Assembly (NCBI GenBank): GCA_009829735.1
Contig: CM020619.1
Span: forward strand, 2,424,590-2,488,589
DNA: 64,000 nt
Source of the DNA: Pyropia yezoensis
Taxonomy: Eukaryota > Rhodophyta > Bangiophyceae > Bangiales > Bangiaceae
Direction of reading: 5' to 3'
The position numbers and the translations under genes were made by a program. Shown here in pieces: positions 20,843-32,125 of the stretch; within the stretch, counting starts at the first letter, position 1; the number at the start of each line of letters is the position of its first letter. The notes beneath the pieces were generated by a model. It was not told the origin of the DNA and did not search any database. It worked only from the letters and a program-made list of their open reading frames with translations.

Positions 20843-22240
20843 CCTGGGTACTGAGTGTGCGCGTTTTTGTTTTTTTTATCTGTACGAGGCGTGGGGGCTG
20901 TTGTCTTTCGGCCAAGGCACTGGCGACACGCACTGCAATCGCCTACGCCTCGGCCGCGACGACGGGATTATGACCGGCTGCGACTGTGTCCTCAGATGCG
21001 GCGGGATTATTGTGCGTCCCGCAAAAAGTGGACGTGCACGGGTCGTGCAGTGTTGGTTTGATTGGTCCAGTGGCCGATATTTGACATGATCACGACACGA
21101 GCACGTCCACTTTTTACGGGACGCACTATACGAAGTTGGCGCAACGCGCACTGTGTAAATCCTACTACGGTGAGGAATTGGTCAGCCTGTAACCCTCGTT
21201 CGTGCACACACAAAACCCGCCATTTTGATCTCGATCGGCATTCGGGCAAGGCGGGCATGTCCGGTCCGCCCCACATGGGCGGGAGGACCCTCCGTGCTGT
21301 TCAGGCGTGCACTCCGGCGCAAGAACACGGTTTCAGGTCCAGTCTTTTTTACCACAGGCCCGGAGCGCGATGCTGATCAGGTCCACCTAGGTTGAGCCGT
21401 AACCGACCAGAAGCGCATGAATGAAAACTCTTTTCTCAAGTGACTAGCTATATGGAATAGACCTCTAAGGGGCGGCGGGAGCTTCGTCGACCCTTTCGAT
21501 AGCCTTCTGCTCCTCCTTTCGTTTGGTCTTCCCGCATGCAGAGGGGGGGGGGTAGGCGCCTGGACGGCCGCGTCCCTCTCCGCCGCACCCCGCGCCCCCG
21601 CTCCCCACGAAGCCTCACCCCTTTATTAGATTTTCCGGGACCTTTCCATTTCCCTGCGCATTCTCTTTTCTCACGCCATGCTTCCCTGCTCACATGGGAG
21701 AGCTGCGCATGCATGGCCAGCTCTCCACGCCGCACACTCAAACCCCATTCAGTTGAAGATGGTGCCACCTCCTCACCCCCCTCGGCGGTATCTCTCCACT
21801 CTTATACGTTCCCATTAACAGTGCATCTCCTGGAGGTCCGACAACCGCTGTCATGCGAGAGGACACCGCTCTCTCCATTGCCTCCTACCAGGGCGAACAA
21901 AGAACATTCAAGCATTTTTTAAGTTTTCAGATAGCCCGCCAAGCGCAAATCAATAATCAAAAGCATCCCTAATCATTACAAAAAACTCGTGTGTGCATGG
22001 TACCCGGAAATGCGGGATTACTCGAGGCGGTGCGGCATCGGTGCATCCGCCTCCCCACAAACGGTCATCACCCTCACGTAGCGAGTCGAATCTGTGTATC
22101 CCACATCTTCGCCGTTCAGCCACTCCTCCCCCCCTGCCCACCCTCCCTTCCCCCCCAACGCCCCCCCCCCCCTCTCTCTGTTATTCCCGCAGACACTGCC
22201 TCCTTGTGCAACTTCCCCCCCCCCCCCCCCCCCCTTCGTC
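20843..22240. other. Transposon flank and intergenic region
   Basis: No gene recognised. It holds the small inverted-repeat element 21012-21126, one terminus of the 8539-type MITE family at 21444 (preceded by TGA, no partner end found), and then pyrimidine-rich sequence. From about 22130 the + strand becomes C-rich, with a C-run at about 22217-22234 ending six bases before the ATG of the next gene. Confidence 0.5.
21012..21126. mobile_element. 115-bp element with 26-bp terminal inverted repeats
   Basis: The left arm starts GTGCGTCCCGCAAAAAGTGG (21012-21037). The right arm 21101-21126 is its reverse complement with one mismatch. There is no coding capacity. It lies 170 bp after transposase 1, so it may be a MITE of that family or two facing transposon ends. 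Confidence 0.6.
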
Positions 22241-24334
22241 ATGGAGCCTCCGTTCCGTCCGCTCCCCCCCCTCCCCCCCCGCATCCGGTCCCTGACGCCC
22301 GGCACGTGGGCGCACTCGACCATGTCCCACCGCCTGCGCGTCGACATCCTCTCCCGCGTCTACCGTGAAAACGACCTGTCCCCGACCGCCCTGGCGGGGG
22401 TCCGCGCCCTCGACGCGGAACTGGCGGCGGCGGCCACCACCCCCCTGACGCCCCTCCCCGCCGATGATGGGGGCGCCGACGTGGCCGCCTGGGCGGCCAT
22501 CCTCGCCCCCCACGTTGCCGCGGGCGAGACGTGGCTGTCTGCCCCGTGGGCGGTGACGGAATTTTACGCCTACCGCCGGCTGCTGGGGGCGCTCGGCTGG
22601 TTTCGGGACCGCGCCGCGGGCGCCGCCGACGCCCGCGCCGACCCGTTTGTGCGCCAAAAGGAGCTGGGCCTTCTCGCCGCGGGCCCGCGCATTGACGCCC
22701 TGTCGGCGGTGGTGGTGGCGGCGGGGGGGGGGGGGGGGGGGCGGACCCGGCCAGCGACGCCACCGCCGCACGGCTGCTGCAGGTGAGCCTGTGGGGCAAC
22801 CGCAGTGACCTGTCCCTGTGGCCCGTTGGCAGCGAGGCCGGCGCGGGGGGGGGTGGGGGGGGGGGGGGGGGGGGGGCGGCTGCCAGCGGCGGCGAACACG
22901 GCAACGGTGGCGGCACTGACGGCGGCGGCGGTGGCGGCGGCAGCGGTGGCGGGGGGGATGACGGGCGGCTCCTGGCCGACGACACCCCCGCGGTGCTGCA
23001 CCACCTGCGGCGGTTCCGCGACGCGGCGACGGCGGCGGGCACCCCCCCGCCCGCCATCCATATCGTGGTGGACAATGCGGGCTTTGAGCTCTTCACCGAC
23101 CTGGTCCTCGCCGACGGGCTCCTCGCCGGCGGCTGGGCGTCGTCGGTGGTCCTCCAGTGCAAGAGCCACCCGACCTTTGTGTCTGACGCAATGGCCAAGG
23201 ACGTGGCGTGGGCGGTCGCCGAGGTGGGCCGCTCCGCCGTCCCCGCCACCGCCGCGGTGGGCCGCCGGTGGGCAGGGCACCTCGACGCGGGGCGGCTGGT
23301 GCTGGTCGAGCACGACTTTTGGGTGCAGCCGTCGGCGTTTTGGGAGATGGACGCGGGCCTCCGGCAGACGCTGGGGGAGGCTTCGCTGGTGGTTGTCAAG
23401 GGCGACGCCAACTACAGGTTCGTTTGAGGGGGGGGGGCGGGGAGAGGGAGGCAAGTCACAACCAGTTGCTGAGCTTGAACGAGCCATTCTGTGGGACAGG
23501 GTCGGGCGCCACGGGGGTGCCTCCGTCCGCCACGGCAGCAGTGCTGTTCGCCTTGGCGCGCTCTTTGGCCCCCGCCCGCTCCCTGTCATTGCGGCACCGC
23601 CGCTTCCGCCGCCGTTGCCGGTGCAGCGTCATCACTGCTGTCGCGGGCGGTTCCGCCCCGCGCTCCCCCACGCCAGTCGTCAGGGGCGCCCTTCCCGCTT
23701 GGCCACCGCCTCCCCCGCCGCGCGTCGTGGCCGAGGAGAGGCGGCTGTCCGACCCTCTCGCGGGCGGCGGCTGCGAGCCCCTCGCCGACATGGCTAGTGT
23801 GGTGTTGGGGGAGGGGGAGCAAGGTGTCACCACTGTCGCGCCCTCCGGATACCCTTGTGGTGGCCCGGCGGCCGTGTAGGCGACGCCTGGTCGCAGCACG
23901 CTCCTCTTCCGTCCGGCATCCTTTATTCCATGTCCGTCCGACTGACTTCGGCACCCCTCGCGTTCCCCCCTCTCTGGCCGTTCGTCTCGACCCCCCCGTC
24001 CCTTCTGCCCTTCCTCCCTCCCTCCCTCCCTTCCCCCCCCTCCCCCGCTCCCCCCCATTCCAGGCGCCTCCTCGGCGACCGCCAGTGGGCGTTTGACACC
24101 CCCTTTGCCGACGTTGCCGCCTACTTCCCCTGCCCCGTCGTGGCGCTGCGGACTCTCAAGGCAGAGGTGGCGGTGGGCATCTCGCCCACCGCCGCCGCCG
24201 CCGCCGCCGCCACCGACCCGACGTGGCTCGTGTCGGGCGCGTTTGGTGTCGTCCACTTCTGTCACCCGGAAGAGGTGCTCGCCGCGCGGGCGGCCGGCGC
24301 CGGCGCCACCGCCGCCGACGCTGCCGCCGCGTGA
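22241..24334 (+). CDS. ARMT1: ARMT1-like DUF89 metal-dependent phosphatase / methyltransferase family
   Basis: Damage-control phosphatase family (DUF89), human ARMT1 type, acting on phosphometabolites and reported to methylate acidic residues. Two exons: 22241-23417 and 24064-24334, intron GT...AG with AAC TAC AG|G junction. Family motifs in order: WAVTEFYAYRR, QVSLWGNRSDLSL, the metal-site segment VVDNAGFELFTDLVLAD (about 23068), EHDFWVQP, KGDANYR across the splice, VVALRTLKAEV, ATDPTWLVSG. A G-run at about 22723-22741 changes frame by one base, and a second long G-run follows at 22848-22876. I read the first as a homopolymer length error, since both sides are clearly the same protein. ATG 22241 directly follows a poly-C tract. 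Confidence 0.85.
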
Positions 24335-24834
24335 GACAGCGGGGGCCTTCCCACTCCCCCGGCCGGTCGAGCTCTTTCCCCCAACCCGTAGAATTGAGGC
24401 GGGGAGCGTGGGGGGGAGGGGGAATAACAGCGTCCCTCACGGCCAGCCTTTTTTTTTTTTTTTTTTCTCTTCTGTTGGCGATCTTTGCTGCACCACCGTT
24501 CATATGGTCGTCCGTCCCCGTGTTGGTGTGTACCCTTGGTGGGGCGACCCGTGGGAGGGAGAAAATCGGAATGGCCTGAACGGGGAGCGGGGGTCCGTAC
24601 CTATCCTCCACGGGCCCACTGCGCGCACTGACGCGGGCGCCGCCGGTCCTCTGCGCGGAAGCAGCAAGCATGCCCCTCCCACCGACCATCACGACCAGCG
24701 TGTCGATGGCGAGCGCGTCTGACCAGGAGCCCACCACCAGCGTGGCGGTTCCGGGGACCCACCAAACCACCACCGTCAATGCCGACGCCCCACGCGGAAA
24801 GGAGTGCCAATAATCAATGGGAAGGACGAGGGGG
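24335..24834. other. Intergenic, no gene recognised
   Basis: Downstream of ARMT1. Contains a T-run (about 24448-24466). Open frames here look like chance GC-rich frames. Confidence 0.4.
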
Positions 24835-24879
24835 TTAGGGGGTTAGGGTTAGGGGTTAGGGTTAGGGGTTAGGGTTAGG
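24835..24879 (+). repeat. Interstitial telomere-like tract (TTAGGG / TTAGGGG)
   Basis: Seven units mixing TTAGGG and TTAGGGG, G-rich strand on +. The cysteine-rich gene fragment begins within about 15 bases after it. Confidence 0.85.
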
Positions 24880-24892
24880 AAGCAACCGGGGG

Positions 24893-25333
24893 GTCCTGAG
24901 CTGTGTCAAGCCGATGCGCCTTGGACACAAGTGCACCGACCCGTGCTGGGCGTGCGCCAAGGGGCTGAAGTGCGGCGCCAGGGGCGCATGTGAAGCCGCC
25001 GCCCCGGCTCCCAACCGTCACTGCCGGCTGTGTGGCGGCACCCGCGGCGGCTGCGCGGCGGGCACGGTGTGCGGCAGGAGCTGGATTAACGTGCCGAGCT
25101 GCGTTAAGCACGTGCCCATTGGATACAAGTGCTGGAGCTTTTGCTGGGCGTGCGCCAAGGGGCTGAAATGCGGCGCCAGGGGCGTATGCGAAGCCGCCGC
25201 CCCACCTGCCATCCGCCAGTGCCTGCCATGCGGCGGCACCATCCGCGGCCGCGACGAGTGCCACACACAAACGGGGTATGCAGCAGCTGGGCGGCATCAA
25301 GGGAGGGGATGCGGAACGAGGGGGGGGATTTGA
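24893..25333 (+). pseudogene. Cysteine-rich tandem-repeat protein fragment
   Basis: Two copies of a cysteine-rich unit of about 75 residues with the core CWACAKGLKCGARG (24947-24988 and 25142-25183), each followed by EAAAP and CxxCGGT. The pattern resembles extracellular Cys-rich repeats, but I do not recognise the family. The first ATG is 24914, yet homology to the second unit (SCVK) extends upstream of it to about 24893, next to the telomeric tract. The true start therefore seems to have been lost there. The sequence after the second unit (from about 25255) is not repeat-like. Confidence 0.55.
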
Positions 25334-25707
25334 GTTTTGTCCCTGTACATATGCCACTCGGAGGGAGGTATTCAAGCAAGAGCATCGCCGACCTGGCTCA
25401 ATGGTTGGGCGCACGTTTTGTATTCTCACAGGGGGGGCACGCGCGCGACAGGAGGCTGGCGCGCACGCAGGGTGCGCCCGCACCTACACAGTGGCCCGCC
25501 GCGGGCGCCACCGCGGCCGGCGCGGTGGCGCCCGCGGCGGGGGCGTTCCACGGGCGACGGCAGCATTGCCGGCAGCGGCCACCGCCGCGAGAATGCCAAG
25601 CGGGCAAGGCGGAAGGGGGGGTGCACGCCGCGCGTACGCCCCCCCCCTTCCACCTCGGACACGCGTCGGCCCCGCCGCCGCCCCACCGGCCACTGGCGGC
25701 GGGCGCG

Positions 25708-26242
25708 TTAGTAGCGGTCTGGGTAGGGCCCCCCGCCCCCGCCGTACCGGCCGCCGCCGGGGTGCCCGCCGCGGCTGCCACCCCGCCCATAGTCGTACGC
25801 GCCGGCAGGGGCGTCGCCGGCGGGGCGGCCATAGCCACCACCTCCGCCGCCGCCGCCGCCGCCACCACAACCGCCGCCGCCGCCTCCCGGCGGGGGGGGG
25901 CCGGGGCCAGGAAAACCGCCACCGTGCCGTCCCCCGGGGGGGGGATCCAAGTACAAGTCGGGGGGGGCGGCGCCGTGGCCGCCACCGCCCCCACCGCCAC
26001 CGCGGTCGCCCCCACCGCCGCCACCTCCGCGACCGCCACTGCCGCCGCCGCCGCGACTGCCGCCGCCACCGCCGCGCGGCCAGGAGCCACCGCGGGCCCC
26101 CGACGGGTGCCGCGGCGATAATGACCGCCGCGGCGGGGACGAGTGCCGTGGCGGGGACGGGTGCTGCGGCGGTGGACCCCCGCGGTGGGGAAAGGCGCTG
26201 AAGCCGCCGCCGCCGTAGCCGCCCACGTCGCCGCCGCCCCCC

Positions 26243-26277
<35 letters not shown>

Positions 26278-28740
26278 ACCACCATACAGGGGCCACGGGG
26301 AGAGGGGGCGGCGTTCGTCGCCGCCGCCCCCACCGCCACCGCCGCCACCGGCATACCAGCCAGGACGTGCGCCTCCGCAAGTCGACCGCCCGCCGCCCGA
26401 CCATCCGTAGCTCCCTCCTCCCGCGGGTGGTGGCGGCGACCGCGACGGTGGGCGGTAGGCGCGCCGGCCAGGGCGGCCGTAGCCGGGCGACCCGCCCCGC
26501 CCGGCAGCGTCGCGGCCAGCAGCGGTGGCGGCCGGCGGGGCGCCCCAGCCGGGCGGCGGCGGCGGCGGCGGCGAGTAGCCACGCCCCGCCCGCCCACCGC
26601 CCGGCGCGCCCGCGCCTGCGCCAGCCCCCACCGGCCCGCGGGGCCGCTTGGCGGGCCCGCGGCTGGCCGACTGGCTCCGCCGGCGGACCGCCCCGCCACC
26701 GCCCTGCCGCCAGCCGCCGCCCCGCCGTGGCGACCGCGACCGCGACCGCGACCGTGACCGGCCCGGCGACCGCGACCACGACCGCGACAGCGCGTGGCGG
26801 CGGCGGCGGCCGCGGCTACCACGGCCGTCGCGATCATCGCGGCTGCCGCGGTCGCCGCGGTCGCCGCCGCCACCACCGCCGCCGCTGCCGCCGCCGTCAC
26901 CGCCGCTGCCCCGGCGGCCGCAGGTCCGGTGCGCCCGTACGGGCGAGGGGGGCGACCGCGACGGGCCGCCGCCGCCGCCTCCGCCACCTGTGCCACCACC
27001 ACCGCCTCGGCGCAACGACGACGATGAGCGTGAGGCCGACCGCCTGGCGGTGGTCGCCCGGCCACCGCCGCGGCGGTCCGGTGAGGCGGCGGCCCGCCGT
27101 GGGGGTGGTGAGCCACCCGCACCCCCTCCGCCCGCTGGGCGACGCTGGCCAGGCTCGTGGCTGCCATCCCGTCGCCGTCGCTCGGCGGGCGGCGGCGGCG
27201 CGTGCCGCGACGCGGCTCCCGGCGACGACCCGCCGGGCGTGCCGGCGCGGCTTGCCGCCGACGCCTCGCCCGCCGCCGACAGGGACCGCGGGCGGGGGTG
27301 GCGGGGGGGGTGCTGCGCGTTGTGCCGCGACGGCGAGCCGCTGCGTGACCGCGGCTGCCGCCGCGGCGGCCGGCGGTGCCGCGCGTGGGGGGGGGGTGTC
27401 CCACCGCCGCCACGTGCCCCCGATGATGGCGGCGAGCCGTCCCGGCGTGACGGCCGCTGCACGCCACCGCCGCCGCCGCTGCCGCCGCTGTTGCCGCCGT
27501 CGCCGCTGCCACCCCCGCCGCCACCCCCACCGCCACGGCTGCGGCTGCGACTACCGCCGCCGGTCGCCCGCCCGCCCGCCCGCTCGCAAGGCAGCTGCGA
27601 CCGCGAACGTGACTGGGACCGCGACCGCGATCGCGACCGCGACCGCACACGTGCCCGCGACCGTGACCGGGACCGGTGGCTGCGGGGGTGGCTGCTGGAA
27701 GCGCCCCCCCCCCGCCGCGGGGGCACCGCCTCGGGGGGTGCCCAGGAGGAGGCGCTGGGGGGGGCCACCGCCACGGGGGAGACCGCAGAACGAGGCGACG
27801 GCGCGGCGGCCGTCTTGGCAGCCGCAGCATCACCGCCACCGTCGCGGCCGCCACTGTCGCCGCCACCGTCGCCACCGCGGCCGCCGCCGGGCTGCGTCGT
27901 CGCCGGGCTGCAGTCGAGGGCAGAGCGGGGCGTCGCGTCCGCAACAGCTGGGACGGGCGGCTGCGGCGAAGAAGGGCCCACCAACGACGACGGCGGCGGC
28001 GGGGGTGGCGAAGGGGCCACCGGCGGCGGTGGCGGCGGCGGCGGCGGTGGCGGCGGCGGCGGCGGTGGCGGCGGCGGCGGCGGCGGCGGTGGCGGCGGCC
28101 GCGGCGGCGGCGCCACCCCCTCTGCAGCCGACGACACCACCACGGCGGGGGGGGCGCCCGCTGAGACGGTCATTGCCGTTGAGGGCGCCGCCCCCCCTGC
28201 GAGGGGCGCGGGCGACGCACCGCCGGGCGCCGCCGCCGCCGCCGCTGGCGCGGCGGACGGCGTCACAGCTGACGACGACAGCCCGCCGCTGGCGGCGGTC
28301 GTCGCCCCTGCCGCCGTCGTCGTCGTCGACGTCGCCGCCGCCACCGCCGCCGATGCCGCCACCGCCTCGGCCGGTGGCGCCGGCAGCGCCGGCGGCGCTG
28401 ACGCTGATGCGACCGCGGCGGCCGCCGACGCGGCCGACGCAAACACCGACACGGGCGGCGGCAGCGGCGGCGGCGGCGGCGGCGGCGGGTGTGGCGGCGC
28501 CGACGTCGTCACAGCCCCCGCCGCTGTTCCTCCCTCTCCCCCCGGCCCCCCCGCATCTGCCGCCGACTTGTACGCGCGGAGGGCGTTGAGTCGGCGGGAC
28601 CAGGTGCTGAGCTCCTCGCGGGCGGCGACAAGCGCCGCGGCCGCCGCGGCCGCGCGGCGGCGCTCTGTTGCGAGCATCTCATCAACGAGGGTGGTGAGGG
28701 CGGCGAGGCCCGGGGGGGGGGGGGGGTGGCGGCTCGCCAT
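25708..28740 (-). CDS. Large RS- and RGG/YGG-rich low-complexity protein (1010 aa)
   Basis: Single open frame from ATG 28740 (MASRHPPPPPG), which fits a short Ala/Arg/Glu heptad-like N-terminal helix (residues about 15-60). Then come an Ala/Ser/Thr-rich stretch, a run of about 30 prolines (28100-28020), RS dipeptide runs (27690-27590 and 26800-26720), and a Gly-rich C-terminus with RGG and GYGG motifs ending GGPYPDRY. Proteins with RS plus RGG/YG composition usually act in nuclear RNA processing and condensates; this is inference from composition. No RRM or zinc finger was seen. Codon content supports this frame over the opposite-strand frames of similar length. Upstream is a CT-rich tandem repeat and poly-C. 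Confidence 0.6.
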
Positions 28741-28851
28741 GGTATTTCCCCCCCCACCGCGTTTGAGGGGGGGGGCTAGAGGGGGGCTGGATGGAAGGGC
28801 AGGAGGCGGGCGGGCGGGGAGGGGCAGGAGGCGGGTGGTGGGTAGGGGGGG

Positions 28852-28926
28852 AGTGAAGAGGGGGTGAGGGGGGGGAGTGAAGAGGGGGGGTGAGGGGGGG
28901 GAGTGAAAAGGGGGTGAGGGGGGGGA
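28852..28926. repeat. Tandem repeat, three units of 24-26 bp
   Basis: Units begin GAGTGAAGAGGGGG or GAGTGAAAAGGGGG followed by TGAGGGGG. On the coding strand of the RS-rich gene they form a CT-rich tract about 110-190 bases before the ATG. Confidence 0.7.
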
Positions 28927-29480
28927 TGGCTTGAGGCCGCAACCGTTAGCGCACGGTACCCCCCCGAACCGATAGCTCTGGGGTGAACCCCCCCGAAAGG
29001 GAGTAGGGCGACGGCGACAGCCGCCGAGAGAGGGGAGGCCACAGCGCCCCCTGCTCCAGGCCGCCACTGCGGGAAAGACAAAGATGGCGTCGCCAAGGGA
29101 AGAGGACCGCGACGTCGCCGCGGAGGGGAGGGTGAGAGCGCCGCCACGGCGGTTGCGCGTGAGAAGAAAGCGGTTGATGGGGCGCATCGCCGGCCAGGCG
29201 GCAACGGTGGCAGGGCCAGTCGCCATGCAGAGCGCAGGGGATGCGGCGGATCGGGACACGACCGCCATCGGGCCGATTCGAGTCCAACGGAAGGTCGCGA
29301 TAGGTATGCATCAAGGGTTCTCGAGCGTACTTTTCTTAAGCGTAGTTCCGCGTAGTTTTCAAGCGTAGACGCGCGGTTGCTTGAACTTTCATCGATTTGG
29401 GAGAACTACGCTTATTCGCCGATGGACCGATAGATTGTACGCTTAAAGTCGAGTCTAGCGTGAAGATACTTCTTACCCGA

Positions 29481-29579
29481 GTCCGTACGGACAGATGGGG
29501 GCAGTACACTATGCCCGTACGGACACATGGGGGCAATATGTCCGTACGGACCAAATGGGGGCAATATATCCGTACGGAC
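29481..29579. repeat. Four repeats carrying the palindrome GTCCGTACGGAC
   Basis: The palindrome or a one-base variant starts at 29481, 29513, 29540 and 29568 (spacing 32, 27, 28). Each is separated by a spacer of the form ATGGGGGCAATAT. GC content is lower than the surroundings. Confidence 0.85.
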
Positions 29580-30259
29580 AAATCGGGGCTATATGTGTAT
29601 TGGGCTCACGTGCCACGCACGTACGAGATTCACAATTCAGCCGGCCAATAGAATTTGACCTCGCTGTTCACGTGGGGACCTCGTGCCGAGCTCTCGGCCT
29701 ATCCTGGCCGCACTTGTTCACGGATGGCCCGGAGTGCAGCAAGGTCGTCGGACATCAGCCTATAGAATCCTTGGGATAACACTTTTAACTCATGACCTCG
29801 ACAACCGAGAAAAATGGCACGAAATATAAATATAGTATCGACTTTTGGAACACATGTTGGCCTCAAGTAGATTTCGAGCGGTCGCCTCCCTTCACTGTTG
29901 CCACCTGGGCTACGCCCATCTCTCCGCCCCCGCACCCGCCCCCTCTGTCACTGTGTCCATTTGGTCCTCTCGCGCTCTTCATCCACAGGCACCCCAGTCG
30001 CCCCCCCGCTTCACGCATGCGCGGTCGCCCCCGTTCTCCCGCCACCCCTCCGAGAGTCGTTTGCACGTCCGCAGCTCTGTGTACGTGTGAGTTTAGACAG
30101 CCGCCGATCAAGGCATACCGCGGCAGCGGCTGGTAGTCCCCTGACAACCAGCCCTCCGGAAACTCCTTCCGTCTCTTCCCCACCTTCGTCCCTTCTCACC
30201 CACCCCCCTTCCCCCCTCCTCCAAGCTGTTCCCGAAAGACATTCCTGCCCGCCCTGTGC

Positions 30260-30494
30260 CGTAGGACAGCACGTTGCGGCCGTTGAGCGGCCACGTCGGC
30301 CGCTCCGTCAGCACCACCATCCCCGACTCGAGGAGCGCGCGGCCGAGGCGAGCCAGCTGTGTCTGGCTCGCCGTGATGACCTTCCCCGGCATAACCCAGG
30401 TGACGCTTTCGGAGCACGGCGGCGTCGTCAGCGTGTGCCCGGCGGCGGGACTGCCGCGATCCACGCAAGCACACCCAACGCCCCCGCTCCCCAC
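30260..30494 (-). CDS. Coding-like stretch, unassigned exon
   Basis: A minus-strand frame with protein-like composition (SESVTWVMPGKVITASQTQL, then LLESGMVVLTERP, then LNGRNVLSYG) flanked by low-complexity DNA. It has no ATG and would be an internal exon. A possible continuation is DYQPLPRYALIGG at about 30130-30090. I do not recognise the family. Confidence 0.25.
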
Positions 30495-30593
30495 AAAGCC
30501 TCACATATTTCTACATTTAAAAGCACTCCCACTCCGTCCCCTCGCTTTCACTCTTCTCGCGTCGTTCTCGTCGAGTCATGAGCGCGTTGCTGA

Positions 30594-31227
30594 TGCCGCT
30601 CTTCGTATGAACGTTGCGGCGGCGGCGGCGGCGCATGGGTGGCTGCGGGCGACGGGGTGGCGGCGGCCGAGGCGGCGGCCGAGGTGGCGCTCGCCCGCCT
30701 GGCCGCCGCCTTTTCCGCCACCGGCTCTGGCGGCCTCCTCCTGTCGCACACGGGGGTGGACGTGGCGGGGGGGGTGCTGCTCGACCCGGCCGCGCCCGTG
30801 CCGGGCCTTGCCGCCGCAAACGACGGCGACGACGACGGCAACGGTGGCGCCGTCGCCGGCGCGGCGGCGGCGCGGCGGTTGGCGACGACTGCCGGCGCTG
30901 CGGCCGCCGCCAACGGCTGGCCCGGGGGGGAGGGGAGCGGGTGGAGGGGCGCCGGCACCTGGGCGCTCACCCTCGCCGAGGCGGCGCTGCTCGCCGACCC
31001 TCCGGCGCTGTGCCCGGCATTTGGGGTGGCGAGGCGGGCAGAGCTGGAGGGCTGGCCGGCACCGCCGGGCGCGGCCGCCGCCGCCCCGTTTTCCGCCCCC
31101 GCCGGCGGGGGCGCTGCTGGCGGCAGTGTGACGAACGACGGACCTGGTGGGCCTGGCGGCGGTGGCGGCGGCGGTGGCGGCGGCGGTGACGGCGACCTGG
31201 ACGACGCCGACGGTTGCGCCGACGGCA

Positions 31228-31260
<33 letters not shown>

Positions 31261-32125
31261 GGGCGCCCGCCTTTGTCTACACCCCCGCCAACGCGGCGGC
31301 GGCGTCGGGTGCGCCCGAACTACACCCCCGCCGACGCGGCGGCGGCGTCGGGTGCGCCCGACACGCCCGCCATTGACGCGGCCGACGATGGAGGGGCGGG
31401 GGGGACGGCGGGCGGTGGGCTGCCCGCCGCCGGGGGTGGCGGCGGCGGCGACGACGCCGACGGCCCCCCCCCCTGACGATGTCTTTGACGCAGACGACGA
31501 CCCGGGGCTGTGAGCGGCCGGACCGCCCGACGCCGGGGGGGACTCCCCCGCCCGGCCGACGCTGCACCTTGCCGCCGGGCTGGCCGCCCCGTCTGGCGGC
31601 GGCGGTGACGGCGACGGTGGCGGCGGCGACGGGGTGCTGGACGAGAGTGGGGAGGGGGAGGGGGAGGGGGGGGCGGACGGCGGCGCGTACGGCGTCTTTT
31701 CCGACGCCTCCCTCGCACGCCTGACCACCGCCTCCCACTGGCGGCCGGCGGGGGCGGCACCGCCGCCGCCCGCCGGGGGGAGGTCGAAAAAGGCTGCGGC
31801 CGCCGCCGCCGCCGCTGCGACCGCCGCGGCGGTGACGGTCTACTTTTTCGCGCCGCCCCCACCGCCGCCGCCGCCGCCGCCACCGCCGCCACCGCAGCCG
31901 CCGCCACTCCCGGCGGCGGCGGGCGGCCGCCGCGGCCGCCGCCGCACATCCGCCTGTCGGCGGCGGCCATGGCGGTGCGCGCGCGCCGCGCGGCGGCGGG
32001 GGCGGCGGCAACCCGCCCGCCCGCCGCGGCGGTGGGCGCCCGCGCCCTGCGCCGCCTCTTTACCCGCGACGCGGTGGTGGTGGCGGTGCGGGGGGGGGGG
32101 GAGGCGGGTGGGGCTGTGGAGGTAG
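30594..32125 (+). pseudogene. Condensin subunit 2 (CAP-H / Barren)-like, frame-broken or multi-exon
   Basis: Several landmarks of CAP-H appear in the right order across changing frames. These are a GLLLxxxGVxxxGxVLxDxxxxVPG segment (30727-30800, GGLLLSHTGV), LCPAF (31008, where the family has ICPSL/ICPTL), DDVFDADDDPG (31477-31510), and YxxFSDASL...SHWRP followed by a Lys pair (about 31690-31790). The N-terminal kleisin helices and the C-terminal winged-helix part were not found. Frame changes fall at a 43-bp direct duplication (31277-31362) and a C9 run (about 31466-31474), and a TGA follows at 31511. Either assembly errors and unrecognised introns, or a decayed copy. The family call is mine, from motifs only. 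Confidence 0.45.

Larger units (their letters stand above)
28741..30259. other. Intergenic with two repeat clusters
   Basis: Proximal part: upstream region of the RS-rich gene. From 29300 the base composition drops to near 50 percent GC. It includes the palindromic repeats at 29481-29579 and a stretch with AAGCGTAG-like words on both strands (29335-29450). No gene recognised. The stretch 30130-30050 on the minus strand (DYQPLPRYALIGG) may be an exon of the coding-like region to its right. Confidence 0.4.

Noticed and set aside
25398-28867. Other very long frames opposite or overlapping the RS-rich gene (700-850 codons)
   Set aside because: GC-rich DNA lacks stop codons in several frames; only the 28740-25708 frame shows RS, RGG and YG motifs and a sensible ATG.
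29481-29579. CRISPR-like repeat array
   Set aside because: Only four short units with repeated, not unique, spacers, in a eukaryotic genome.
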